Of a stretch of 64,000 nucleotides of DNA, positions 12,151 to 22,162 are shown piece by piece (the first letter of the stretch is position 1; every line of letters begins with the position of its first letter). Origin of the DNA: Calliopum simillimum (lineage: Eukaryota > Arthropoda > Insecta > Diptera > Lauxaniidae). The DNA lies in contig OX638368.1 of assembly GCA_951812925.1 (NCBI GenBank), forward strand, positions 20,461,187 through 20,525,186. The letters run 5' to 3'. The notes beneath the pieces are model-generated. The model made no database searches, was not told the DNA's origin, and saw only the letters and a program-made list of their open reading frames with translations. Both the position numbers and the translations under genes were made by a program.

Positions 12151-12843
12151 ATTCCATCGTTCCAATATTCCGAACATGCATTGGAAAGCTACTGTCATTG
12201 TACGTCTTTTTCAGTATATGTCATTCGTTTGAAGCGTAAATAACAATTTTTTTTTTTAACTCAAATATGTCGAACTTTGTGCCTGAAAAAGTCTTTTTGC
12301 GGGGAGTTCTTCTTCATCTATATATAAATAGGCAAACGAAATCGGTTCAGTCCCTGTTTCCATACCTAAATCTCAACCGATTTGCTTGATTTTTTTTTTG
12401 TTGGAAAGGTTGTGAGGAGGAGCAGTGCATAGAGCTATATTTATTTTTAAAGTAGGCGGTGCCACGCCCCTAAATGGAAAAAACGCTCTCACGGCTAAAC
12501 CGCTGCATCGATTTTAACGAAACTTGGTATGGAGCTAGGGTTAGCACTAAGGAAAAAAACGATCTCTCGGCTAAACCACTGCATCGATTTTAACAAAATT
12601 TGGTATGGAGCTAGGGGTTAGCACTAAGGATCGATAGCATGATTGATTTTTATGAATTTTGGTATGGGCATAAAATTAACGGGACAGAAAGATATCGTAA
12701 CTGTTTGCTCTTTAGTAGGAGTTACACGCCTCTTAATGGAAAGCACGATATTGCAACTTAGCTGTTGCACCGATGCAGATAACCCGAACCCTAAGGAAGA
12801 ATATTAAAAGCTTTTTGTGTCTTATCGACCAAGGATATAAAAA

Positions 12844-13572
12844 GGTTACCGGACATAATCCCAACGGACATAATCCCCATTTCGTAAATGGGGATTATGT
12901 CCGAAAATTTTTCGGTCATAATCCCCATTTTGGCCATGGGGGTTATGTCCGCAAATTTTTCGGACATAATCCCAATGGGGGTTATGTCCGAAAAATTTAA
13001 TTAAGATTGAACAAAATTTTTGCAATAATCCATTTAAAAAATTTATATAGTGTTGGATGTTATAGACTTATCCGCGGCCGAAGGCCGCCGCGAAGCCGGT
13101 GTGGAATTTTTGGGAGTTTTAAATCCTGAGCTGCGGCCGCAGGCCGCCCACTTACCCCTACTCTTATGAAAAATTACTGTGGCTAGCAAACTAGGTGTTG
13201 GATATATTATAGACTGATTCGCGGCCGAAGGCCGCCGCGAAGCCGGTGTTGGCTTTTTGGGAATTTTAAATCCTGAGCTGCGGCCGCAGGCCGCCCACTA
13301 GGTGTTGGATATATTATAGACTGATCAGCGGCTGAAGGCAGCCGCGGAAACGGTATTGGAATTTTTGGGAGTTGTAAATCCTGAGCTGCTTCTGTTGTCA
13401 ATAACAAAATATCGTTATGGGGACTATGTCCGTTTTTTCATGGGGATTATGTCCGAAACACTTGCGGACATAATCCCCATTGAAAAAATGGGGATTATGT
13501 CCGAATAACTTGCGGACATAATCCCCATATCGTGAATGGGGATTATGTCCGTGGGGATTATGTCACGGCACC
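12844..13572. mobile_element. Foldback-like element with GGACATAATCCCC palindromic subrepeats
   Basis: The unit starts GGTTACCGGACATAATCCC and ends in the near-complement of it, GGGGATTATGTCACGGCACC. The 9-bp duplication ATATAAAAA occurs at 12835-12843 and 13573-13581. The relative at 54173-54930 has an uninterrupted equivalent site (GGGTATAAAAACTTTTT), which supports the boundaries. Both ends are arrays of alternating CGGACATAATCCCCAT and ATGGGGATTATGTCCG units able to form many small hairpins. This resembles the organisation of Drosophila FB elements, which also make 9-bp duplications. The middle holds GC-rich tandem units. Confidence 0.75.
13049..13400. repeat. Three GC-rich tandem units (GCGGCCGAAGGCCGC) in the foldback core
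   Basis: Units of about 105-140 bp start at 13049, 13193 and 13300, each with GTGTTGGAT, ATTATAGACT, a GCGGCCGAAGGCCGC palindrome, TTTTGGGAGTTTTAAATCC (or a variant) and, in the first two, GCTGCGGCCGCAGGCCGCCC. They stand out as GC-rich islands in AT-rich DNA. Each unit can form a short GC stem. Confidence 0.8.
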
Positions 13573-14597
13573 ATATAAAAACATTTTGCTTTATTTTATG
13601 GTCAAATCGAAATGGTCGAATTTCGGCCACAAGGCGAACTCTAGTTACTTTAATATGGAGAAAACTGCTGCCAAAAGTCATTTTTGCATCGGATCGTGAC
13701 TGGGGATGAAAAATGGATCCATTACGACAACCCGAAATGCAAACATTCATGTGTGAAGCCCGGACAACCAGGACCTTCCCAGCCAAAGGCAAATATCCAT
13801 GGCGCCAAGGTAATGCTCTGTAATGCTCACAAGTGACCTCTATCGAACACAATTGATCAGTTTAAATAGAACCATATCCAAGAAACGACCGGAATATGCG
13901 ACCAGACGCGAAGTCATAATTTTTCAACATGGAAAATATTGGATGGGAAGTTTTGGCTCACCCGCTTTTGCCCCGTCCGACTATCATTTATTTCAGTCTA
14001 TGCACAACGCTCTCACCGGAATACGCTTTACTTCAGAGCAGTGTATCAGAAATTGATTTGATTCATTTTTGGCCTCAAAACCGAAGCAATTATTTTGCCG
14101 CGGAATCCATATGTTATCAGAAAGATGGAAAAAAGTAGTGTCTAACGATGGACAATTCTTTGAATAATACTATTGTACATGCTTTTCTTAAATAAACGTT
14201 CAAATTTTGAAAAAAAAAACCGCACGAATTAAGTTCACACTGGGTCTAAAGGATCGATAGGTTGCATTAAAATGGCAACGAAATCTGAAAGCACTATTGT
14301 TTTTATGCTTGATTATAGACAAAAATCAGTTTGAATTAAAATCCTAGCTGATCCTGTTTAGAAAATATTGATATTTTTCGCCTTTTGATACAAGCAATCA
14401 TGTATCGACTTTTATTAAAGTGTTCTAATTGATTAGTAGACTTCATATATATATATATATACATAAACATTCACGTCACAACGTAAACTCAGTTGTCGCG
14501 TCTGTATCACCCAATTTTTAAGTTGGCCAACGATTTAAAAATTCCCACAAATTATTACTGAACGAGAAAAGGTATTTTAAAAAAACCTCTTCCTACA

Positions 14598-15890
14598 ATG
14601 CCCAAATATGATGATATAAATCTAGCTAAAGAAACTAGAACCTTGTTTTGCAAATGTTATGTTTGTTCAACTGCTCGATTTAAGGGACATTCAAAAACAA
14701 TTAAAGGCAGAGGCAATTTACGTAGTTTTTCGAATTCTACAATTACAGCGAATAATGGTCTTGAAGGTACAGTGTCAAACTTGCCGATTTCCAACCGTGA
14801 GAATATAATACCTAAAAACTCAATTGAAATTTGTAGTTGCTGTTTCCAAGAAGTTGGCAAGGGTATTCGTCATAGCTTTAATGGTCCTTCTGCAACTAGT
14901 GCTCGAAACAACGTTTTTAGTTTGGTAGAAAAATTACCTGATAAACAACAAAACCAAATTATAACATCGCTCTTAAAAAGAAAGTATACTAATAACAATT
15001 TAAAGGACAACGATATTATTTTGAATACCTCCGGTTCTAAAGCACGAATAACATTGAATAAGAAAATGGAGAGAAGAGTAGTTTTTACTGCTGAAAGTTT
15101 AGATAATTTTCAATCAACTACTAGTGTTTCTAGAAACCATATGAGTAAAATGGCAAATTTTATTCGAAGCATGGCTGGAAGAAAATCTATTCCTAAGAAT
15201 TATAAAGAACACATGCATGAAAAATCTAATTCAATGGAATATATTTACAAAGAAGGCATTTATCAGTTTGAAACGGAAAAAGGTAAAATAGAAAATAGAC
15301 CCGTCATTTACGCCAATGCATCAGAACTTCTCGAATCAGTTTTTGAGAAACGAGACGTTAAGGTGATCCAGGAATGCAAAATCAAGTTAATGGCTGACGG
15401 AGGGCAAGGGTTCTTTAAACTTTCCATCACGGTTATAGCAGATGAAGAAGCAGATCAGTTGAATGAATATGAAAATAAAAGAGTTCCATACTCCGCTGGT
15501 GGGATTATTACTAAGAAACGTAATTTGAACAGTGTTTATAGATTGCTTTTACTGTGTATAATAACATGAAAACATTATTTGAATTAACAATGATTAACGA
15601 AATACCGTTTAAATTCGCTTCAGATTTTAAGCTCCTACTGATCGTCAATGGGCAGCAAACTGCTTCATCAACATACCCTTGCCCGTACTGTTTCATTACT
15701 TTAAATAAATTATACAGTACAGAACAATTAAGCATAAATAAATATAATTTTAAAGTCATTCAAAAATTTAAAAGAAAGTCATTGTAAGTTTGAATACTTT
15801 GGTAAAGCTAAAAATGCCAAGGAATGTCAGAGTGTGGTAAATCACCCTCTTTTTGTACATAGAATCCTAGGTGCTCCTGGTTTGGAAATA
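14598..15890 (+). pseudogene. Zinc-finger-like transposase candidate, frameshifted and 3'-truncated
   Basis: The first frame (14598-15569) encodes 323 residues. The same protein seems to continue after a frameshift near 15560 (to about 15783), and after another shift to about 15890, where the hairpin element is inserted in an AT repeat. Near the N-terminus is a Cys cluster, CKCYVCSTARFKG (residues 19-31), then ICSCCFQEVGKGIRH (78-92). Downstream are DGGQGFFKLSITVIADEEA (about 267-285) and, after the first shift, a CPYC motif. The Asp-Gly-Gly block followed by a hydrophobic strand could hold a first catalytic Asp of a DDE enzyme; this is inference. Position between 235-bp TIRs supports a transposase. 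I recall similar unannotated proteins in other invertebrates but cannot assign a superfamily; Chapaev/CMC is one untested possibility. An N-terminal ATG after CCTACA (14598) is the only sensible start. Confidence 0.55.
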
Positions 15891-16084
15891 TATATATATA
15901 TATGTATATATATACATTAGGGTGGGCCAAATTGTATGGACGAAATTTTATCGACCTCGGCTACCCCCCTATGTGAAAGTTCATTCAATTCTATGAATAT
16001 TTGCCCAAGGAACTTAACCTCTGCGTTCAACTTTAGTTCGGCGCATTTTTGATCGAACATTTTACCTTTTATTAATTTTTTTTT

Positions 16085-16785
16085 TTATTTTCATACTAAA
16101 TTTTAAAAATTTTTATAAAGACAAAAGTAATGTCATTATATGATTTGGCTGATATTCTGTCAGTAATCAATTAAATTGGGTTCTGTTTACACAAAAATTT
16201 TACCTGATGGTGTGGAATTGATGCTGTATATTTAAAAAAGTGATATGGGTCAAATAGCCGATTATTATGACCGACTTTCAAAATAAACGATTCATATTTT
16301 TGGATGAATTTTTTCAAACAAGACACCAGCCTAGGCTGAAAGTTCACTCAATTCTATGAATATTTGCCCAAGGAACTGTACCTCTACGTTCAACTTTAGT
16401 TCGGCGCATTTTGGATTGAAAGTTTTACCTTGCGTTTAATATTTATTTAATCGAAAATGAGCCGAACTAAAGTTGATCGTAGAGGTATGGTTCCTTGTGC
16501 AAATATTCATAGAATTGAATGAACTTTCAGCCTAGGTTGGTGTCTTGTTTGAAAAAATTCATCCAAAAATATGAATCGTTTATTTTGAAAGTCAGTCATA
16601 ATTATCGGCTATTTGACCCATATCACTTTTTTAAATATACAGCATCAATTCCACACCATCAGGTAAAATTTTTATGTAAACGGAACCCAATTTAATTGAT
16701 TACTGACAGAATATCAGCCAAATCATATAATGACATTACTTTTGTCTTTATAAAAATTTTTAAAATTTAGTATGAAAATAAACTA
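16085..16785. repeat. Near-perfect inner hairpin, arms about 340 bp
   Basis: The halves fold around about 16435: GATTTGGCTGATATTCTGTC matches GACAGAATATCAGCCAAATC, and ATTCATATTTTTGGATGAAT matches its complement near 16560. Next to the loop, the stem carries an extra pair of the module found at the outer ends of the parent element (ATTCTATGAATATTTGCCCA and its complement). The parent therefore holds four copies of this module. Confidence 0.85.
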
Positions 16786-17428
16786 GTAAGGGTGTAAATT
16801 TTGGCCTGGCCAAAAAATAAATACCCTACACTGCAGTATTTTGAAAAGTTTGCTTATATGGGAGGTGCCACGCCCTCTTGTCCGAGTACACCCAGTTTTT
16901 GTTCAGAGCTTGCATTTATAGTTATTAGTGTCAGAGTGAAATTTAGTTGGATTATCTCAAAAAACTCTTCCAGTATAGCATTTTGAATCTTTTGCTTATA
17001 TGGGAGGTGCCACGCCCCCTTGTCTGATTTCACCCAATTTTTGCTGAGAGCTTTCTTTTATAATTCTTAGTGTCTGAGTCAAATTTGGTTCGAATATCTC
17101 AAAAAACGCTTTCAGTATAGCGTTTTGAAGCTTTTGCTTATATGGGAGGTGCCACGCCCTCTTGCCCGAATTCGCTCAAATTTTTATCAGAGCTTGCGCT
17201 TACAATTCGTAGTTTTTATATGTATTGTGGTTGCATTGTCGTGAAAAATACTCCTAAAATTGCATTTTGAATATAATTTTTGTATGGGCGGTAGGCGTGT
17301 CCGTTGACCGATTTTGCTCATTTTCAATCCCCCGAGCTAACTTTGACGACGGAGGCAGCGTACCAAATTTCATTGAATTATCTTGCTCAGTTTTCCCAAA
17401 AAGTGTATTTCAACACACAGCCAGCCAC

Positions 17429-17460
<32 letters not shown>

Positions 17461-17600
17461 ACAGACGGACATGGCTATATCGACTCAGGAGGTGACGCTG
17501 ATCAAGAATATATATACTTTTCTATACCTGCCACGCCTCCTTCTCTGCGTTACAAACGGAAGGACAAAGTGAATATACCCTGGGTGTAGGGTATAAAAAA
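16786..17600 (+). mobile_element. DINE/INE-1-like repeat, copy 2
   Basis: Same family as 3690-4895. It starts with TTTTGGCCTGGCCAAA and ATACCCTACACTGCAG, has three CTTATATGGGAGGTGCCACG modules (from about 16852, 16994, 17137), then GGTAGGCGTGTCCGTTGACC, a (CAGC)n stretch at 17421-17460, GACGGACATGGCTATAT, CTGATCAAGAATATATATAC, and ends near CCCTGGGTGTAGGGTATAAA. The subterminal TACCCTACAC and GTGTAGGGTA are complementary, as known for Helentron-derived repeats. Open frames here (17267-17589) are by-products of the repeat. Confidence 0.75.
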
Positions 17601-18084
17601 AATATTAATAAAAGGTAAAATTTTCGATCAAAAATGCGCCGAACTAAAGTTGAACGCAGAGGTATAGTTCCTTGGGCAAATATTCATAGAATTGAATGAA
17701 CTTTCACATAGGGGGGTAGCCGAGATCAGTTTTCAAATCGGCCCACCCTAATATACATATATATGGAGTCTACTAATCAATTAGAACACTTTAGTAAACG
17801 TCGATACATGACCGTATGTATCAAAAAGCGAAAAATATCAATATTTTTGAAACAGGATCAGCTAGGATTTTAATTCAAACTGATTTTTTTTCTATAATCA
17901 AGCATAAAATCAATAGCGCTTTCAGATTTCGTTGCCATTTTAATGCAACCTATCGATCCTTAAGGCCCAGTGTGAGTTATAGACCCAATAAAAAAATGAA
18001 TGTTTGCTTTTTGTTAGAAAATTAACAACAAACAAAAACATTTTCATTTCATTTTCAATGTAAGTTCCGAATGCTGCCCTGGAA

Positions 18085-18595
18085 TTGCTATATCTCGTAC
18101 GGTTTTTAAGGCATCTTAACCTAAAATTTTTGTTTTTCGAGATTTTTGAGGTTTTATAAGCTAAGTAATAACGATATCTAAAGCCACAAAACTTGATAAT
18201 TCAGCTTGAAGCCCTAGCCTTTTACTTCAAAACTTAGTTTAAATTATATCGATATCTATCTTCGTCTTCGAAATTTCGTAAACTGAAAAATCGAAAAAAG
18301 TGGGTTTTAACCTTTTTTTCACCTTTTCAGGTTAGTATAATTCAAAGAAGAAAAAAGATATCGATATAATTTAAACTGGATTTTGAAGTAAAAGAATATG
18401 GCTTTAAGCTGCTTTATAAGGTTTAATGGCTTAAGATATCCTAGCTTTATTAGATAACCTCAAATATATCAAGAAAAGAAAAGAAAAAAAAAAATAATAC
18501 GATAATAATTTCAAAAATCTCGACAAAAAAAACTTTTAAGTTAGGATTTCTCACAAACCATACAAGATATGACGATAGCGATATAGCACTGGTGG
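18085..18595. repeat. Diverged hairpin element
   Basis: Arms of about 200 bp face each other. TTTAAATTATATCGATATCT (18238) pairs with GATATCGATATAATTTAAAC (18358), and the outer blocks TATCTCGTACGGTTTTTAAG and ACAAACCATACAAGATATGA also pair imperfectly. A half copy of the same family is at about 40425-40650 (CTATCTTGTATGGTTTTTGA). No ORF. Confidence 0.6.
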
Positions 18596-18779
18596 TTATT
18601 TGCTTAAATGGCATATTTTGTACAGTTTTGAAGAAAATTACAGAAAATTACAATCGATGCAAAATATTGGGATGAGGTCTTATACAACATTACCGATAGC
18701 ATGTAATGTGTAGAAGCACAACTAAAGGATTTTCTAAAGTTGAGTCGTTAAGCAGCCCTATAGCTCTCAATACTTCGAA

Positions 18780-19030
18780 ATTTCAAACTACTGTGAAACT
18801 TTAAATCTTCATTTTGGATAAAATTTGTTATCATAAGATCAGCATGAAATCACGTAATAATCAATTTTCTATAACATTTTAAGTCATTATATCCTTTTTA
18901 TGTATCTCTCTGACCCATTCTTTCTCCTTCCAAAAAGTGTATTACAATGGGTTAAAGTGCAAAAATATTTTTGCGAAAAACTTCTCTAGGTGTCACTTTA
19001 TAACCCAGTTTTTGGAAATATGTGTCAAAT
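18780..19030. repeat. Relic of the AACCCATT-module family
   Basis: Blocks such as TTAAGTCATTATATCCTTTT, CTGACCCATT and ACAATGGGTTAAAGTGCAAA resemble the spacer of the hairpin at 10890-12150 and the modules at 46409-46965 and 59330-59460. It is degenerate and has no clear ends. Confidence 0.45.
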
Positions 19031-20331
19031 AAAGCACAAAAAATACACATAGCCTGACACTTGCCCATACCCCTTCTCCCAACTGGCAGTCTTACGGTAG
19101 ATATAATTTTCTTTTTATTCTTATGGCGCCCACTAAACCAAATCCACTCAATTTTTATGACCGAAGTATTTTTTCATATTTCATACATGTTGTGCGGAAT
19201 TCTTCAGAAAAAATTTATGCAGTTTTGGCTAGTTTTTGGCCAATAAAACTCATGTTATTGAAAGGAAAATCATAATCTAAACAAAAACATAAAAATACCT
19301 TAGTATTACTGAAGTAACCATATTTTACCGAAGAATTTAGAACAAACGCATGGCTCGTTGCATTTCTGGAGCAATTCCAATGAGCTTTCCATACAGGGTA
19401 ATGTAAACATGAGAACATGAGTACAAAAATATATCATTTAAAATGTTCCAATTCTTTTTTAACGAAATGTTCAACATAAAACATCTTTACGCGGCGCGGC
19501 GCACATGAACGACTTGACATGATGATGGTGTTCGTATTCATTACCTGGCGCGGACTCTAATTTATTTAGGTATCATTTTAAATACCGGTGCAACAACAAC
19601 GTCAGTAACAACAACAACAATTACAACGAAAACAACAATATTAGTGAGTAATTTTTTATTATATTGTTTTTATTGTTTTGGCATCGGATGAAACATGTTG
19701 CATGATATGTGAACATGAAAGATATTGGATATCGAAAAAACAATGGACAACACTGCAACAATGGCAACAACAGCAGCAGCGACAAAAAGCCAACAACATA
19801 AAATTTAATGAAAAAACCAACAAAAAAAATGTTAAGACATTAGACAGTATGACAGATAGACGGACGGACAAAATGTTATGCTATCCGAAAGAAAGATAGA
19901 AAAAAAAAAAAATGGCAATAAAAGAGGAGCCATAATTAAAGAAACCAGGATATACTTTGCTTAAAAAAAAAAGACAGACAGTTGGACAGCAGGAGGAAGA
20001 CGGAAGAAAAATGCGCGCGACAAGCAATTTGGCATAAAAGAAATTGACAGTAGAACCTTGGTTACACGATTTGAACAAAGTATAATATCAACGAACAGAA
20101 AGTCAATAAAGCCAAAGATTATCGCAAATTTTGAACCACTGTGCAGTGTGTTGATAAAAAGAAAAAAAAAACACATTTTTTCCGACCACTAATTTTCAAA
20201 AATCTAATTATGCAATTTCATACAGAAATGTTTCCTTTAATTCTTTTTCTAAAAAGTCAAATTTTTCCTTCGAAAAAAGGTCTAAAATCGCTTAAATAAA
20301 ATTTATATAAGTCCAACATAAATTTTAATTG

Positions 20332-22150
20332 ACCTTATCTATATATTAATACGAAAGACAAAAATTTGTCCATCTTTTTTTACCATGTTAGAAATGGAGT
20401 AAGAGTTTTAATTATACACCATTAGAAAGGTATTTGTGTGTAAGTGTGCACTAGGGGTGTTTTAGTGTACGAATTTTGGATTTTGATACTTGACACCCCT
20501 AAATTTTGTGAGGTTGGAAAAGAAAATGAGTTTGCAAAAAAATGTTGGGGGTGGGGTGAGGGTAAGGATTGGCGCATCGAGGTCAAAGATGAGAGACAAG
20601 GATAAACAATTTACTTATAGCCCTACAAGAGCGGCCACCTCTGGAGGGTTCAAATGTATGACCGACCCACATTATTTTTTCTCCCTTAACATTTTTATTA
20701 AGCATACCTACCCCTTATCTTTAACCCCTAAGGGAGCTTCCATACAAAATTGACATTTTAGGAAATCGACCCCCATCAATCCTAGGGTGCCCCTAGAAGG
20801 GTCAAATGTATGACCGGCCCCTAATATTTTTTCCTCCGCAAAATTTTTTCGCACCGTACTTACCCCTTATCTCTAGCTCTTTAGGGAGCTCTCATACAAA
20901 ACTGACGTCATAGACATGTAAAAAATATGGAAAGGAACTCGTCAAATAGGCCCATAACTGCCCAGAATCCTCTCCTAAAAGAGACCCACATTATCCCCCC
21001 TCCAAAGTTTCACAGCTTACCTTCCCCCTATTTCCAATCCTTAAGGGGACTCCCATACAAAATTACGGTTTTTTTAAAAACCGCCCCTACTGCCCTATTT
21101 GGATCATGGGTACCCCTAGAAGGGTCAAATGTATGACCGACCCCCATTATTTCAAAGAAAATTTATAAAAAAAAAATTGTATGGCAGCCTCTTTCAGGGT
21201 TGAAAATAGGGGGTAAGTATGTGGGAAAAAAATGTAGGTTGCGAAAAAATAATGGGGGTCGATCATGCATGTGATCCTTCTAGGAGTACCCGTGGGCCAG
21301 TAAGGGCAGTGGGGGTGTTTTATATGAAAACAGTAACTTTGTATGGGAGCCCCCTTAAGGATTGGAAATAGGGCGTAGGTATGCTGAGAAAAAGCTTTGG
21401 AGGGGCGCTAATGGGGGTCGGTGATATATTTGACTCCTCTAGGAGTGACTTCTGGGCAGTTATGGGCGATGTACGATTTTCTTTTCATATATTTCATGTC
21501 TATGACATCTATTTTGTGTGGGAGTCCCCTAAAGAAACAGAGATAGCGGGTTAGTATGTGGGGAAAAAATGTTGGGGAGGAAAAAGTATTAGGGACCAGT
21601 AATACATTTGACCCTTCTAGGGGCACCCAGGGAGTGGTGGGGATCGATTTCCTAAAAATGTAAATTTTGTATGGGAGCCCCCTTAGGGGTTAGAGATAGG
21701 GGGTAAGTATGCTTAGTAAAAATGTTGGGGGGAAAAAATAATGTGGGTCGGTCATACATTTGACTCCTCTAGAGGTGACCCCTAAGCATTTGTAGGGCTT
21801 TATGTAAATTTTTTCTCTTTTTTCTCACCTTTGACCTCGATGCGCCAACCTTTACCCTCACCCCACCCCCAAATTTTTTTTTGAAAACTCATTTTTTTTT
21901 TCAACCTCACAAAATTGAGGGGTGTCAAGTATCAAAATATTGTTACTAAGGATCTCCATACATTCTTAAAACACCTCTAATGTGCGCAAAGTTAAAATTA
22001 TGTTAATATTTTGACTATAAGGGCCAAGTTAAAGCTTAACTGGACATTGTGAAATTGGCCCTAAGTCAGATAAAATTAAATACAAATTTTTCAATATTAA
22101 TAGCAACAAAATACACTGTCACACAGAGCTGAAAAAGGATAAAGCACTGT
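20332..22150 (+). repeat. Dispersed repeat (TCTATATATTAAT...) split by a 1.5-kb palindrome
   Basis: The left part (TATATATTAATACGAAAGAC, AAAAATTTGTCC, ATTATACACCATTAGAAAGG) and right part (AAATTTTTCAATATTAATAG, ACTGTCACACAGAGCTGAAA, CTTCATGTTTTT) match, in the same order, the uninterrupted copy at 60025-60315. The 60-kb copy therefore serves as an empty site for the palindrome at 20452-21979. It is non-coding and possibly another Helitron-type repeat. Confidence 0.6.
20452..21979. mobile_element. 1.53-kb palindromic element built from GACCGACCCC modules
   Basis: Ends TAGGGGTGTTTTAG and (with one extra base) CTTAAAACACCTCTA are flanked by GTGTGCAC and ATGTGCGC (six of eight match), fitting an old 8-bp duplication. 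Each arm of about 760 bp holds three to four tandem modules of about 170-200 bp with CCCCTAGAAGGGTCAAATGT, ATGACCGACCCCCATTATT and CTTAAGGGGACTCCCATAC, mirrored in the other arm. Near both ends a block reads GATTGGCGCATCGAGGTCAA or its complement. There is no coding capacity; frames at 20490-21626 are shadows. Confidence 0.8.
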
Positions 22151-22162
22151 CTTCATGTTTTT

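Larger units (their letters stand above)
12317..13644 (+). mobile_element. Helitron-like repeat, family 2 copy 1 (TC...CTAG ends)
   Basis: The unit begins TCTATATATAAATAGGCAAA and ends GGCGAACTCTAG. It sits between a host A and a host T, the A/T insertion and TC...CTRR ends expected of Helitrons. The interior has tandem modules around GCCACGCCCCTAAATGGAAA and CTCTCACGGCTAAACCGCTG. Related copies are at 54173-54930 (plus) and 39378-39845 (minus). This copy is interrupted by the foldback-like element at 12844-13572, and it in turn interrupts the mariner ORF after residue 17. It is non-coding. Confidence 0.65.
10852..14229 (+). pseudogene. Mariner (DD34D-type) relic inserted in the left long TIR
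   Basis: The ends ATTCGTGCGGTTT and AAACCGCACGAAT are flanked by TA on both sides. A start-like segment at 12267 reads MSNFVPEKVFLRGVLLH, and the frame is then broken by the Helitron-like insertion at 12317-13644. Transposase continues after it with VTGDEKWIHYDNPKC (near 13690), a block ending NIHGAKVMLC (near 13800-13820), and after a deletion an FAPSDYHLF segment (near 13967-13993) with the final catalytic Asp. The C-terminal part runs to about 14165, just before the 3' end. Frameshifts, stops and deletions make it non-functional. It resembles the mariner at 61844-62976, which shares the block from the DEKWIHYDNP motif to NIHGAKVMLC. Confidence 0.8.
15918..17750. mobile_element. TAGGGTGGGCC hairpin element, 8-bp duplication
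   Basis: The ends TAGGGTGGGCC and GGCCCACCCTA belong to arms of about 165 bp (15918-16085 and 17600-17750), matching through GAACGCAGAGGT/ACCTCTGCGTTC and CAAAAATGCGCCGAACTAAA and its complement. ATATACAT flanks both sides, an apparent 8-bp duplication, although the local AT repeat weakens this. Inside lies a second large hairpin (16085-16782), with a DINE-like copy inserted at 16786-17600. Confidence 0.75.
10834..17990 (+). mobile_element. Composite long-TIR DNA transposon with four levels of nested insertions
   Basis: The outermost element has terminal inverted repeats of about 235 bp. The right arm (17762-17990) matches the left arm in opposite orientation through segments such as GGATCGATAGGTTGCATTAA and CTAATTGATTAGTAGACTTC. 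The left arm is split: its outer 16 bases (TATTGGGTCTATA, about 10835-10849) and its inner part (14232-14450) are separated by the mariner at 10852-14229. Inside are a transposase-like ORF (14598-15890) and, at its 3' break, a hairpin element (15918-17750) that holds a DINE-like copy. The ORF stops at the insertion and the right TIR follows directly, so the 3' coding part is missing. Confidence 0.7.
17991..20331. other. Non-coding stretch with hairpin and repeat relics
   Basis: No gene is supported. It contains the hairpin at 18085-18590 and the relic at 18780-19030 (listed separately), plus a CAA/CAG-rich block at 19590-19800. The short frame at 19678-19899 is low-complexity and has no convincing partner exon. 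Confidence 0.35.

Noticed and set aside
12850..13570. Evenly spaced palindromic repeats resembling a CRISPR array
   Set aside because: The spacers are not unique, units alternate orientation, and the genome is eukaryotic; a foldback-like transposon explains them.
13424..13852. A 142-codon minus-strand open frame
   Set aside because: It crosses the boundary between the foldback-like element and the mariner remnant; the mariner is coded on the opposite strand.
16085..16785. A microRNA precursor
   Set aside because: The stem is far too long (about 340 bp per arm) and lies inside a transposable element.
17267..17589. Overlapping plus-strand frames with SQPASQPA repeats
   Set aside because: They come from the (CAGC)n stretch of the DINE-like repeat.
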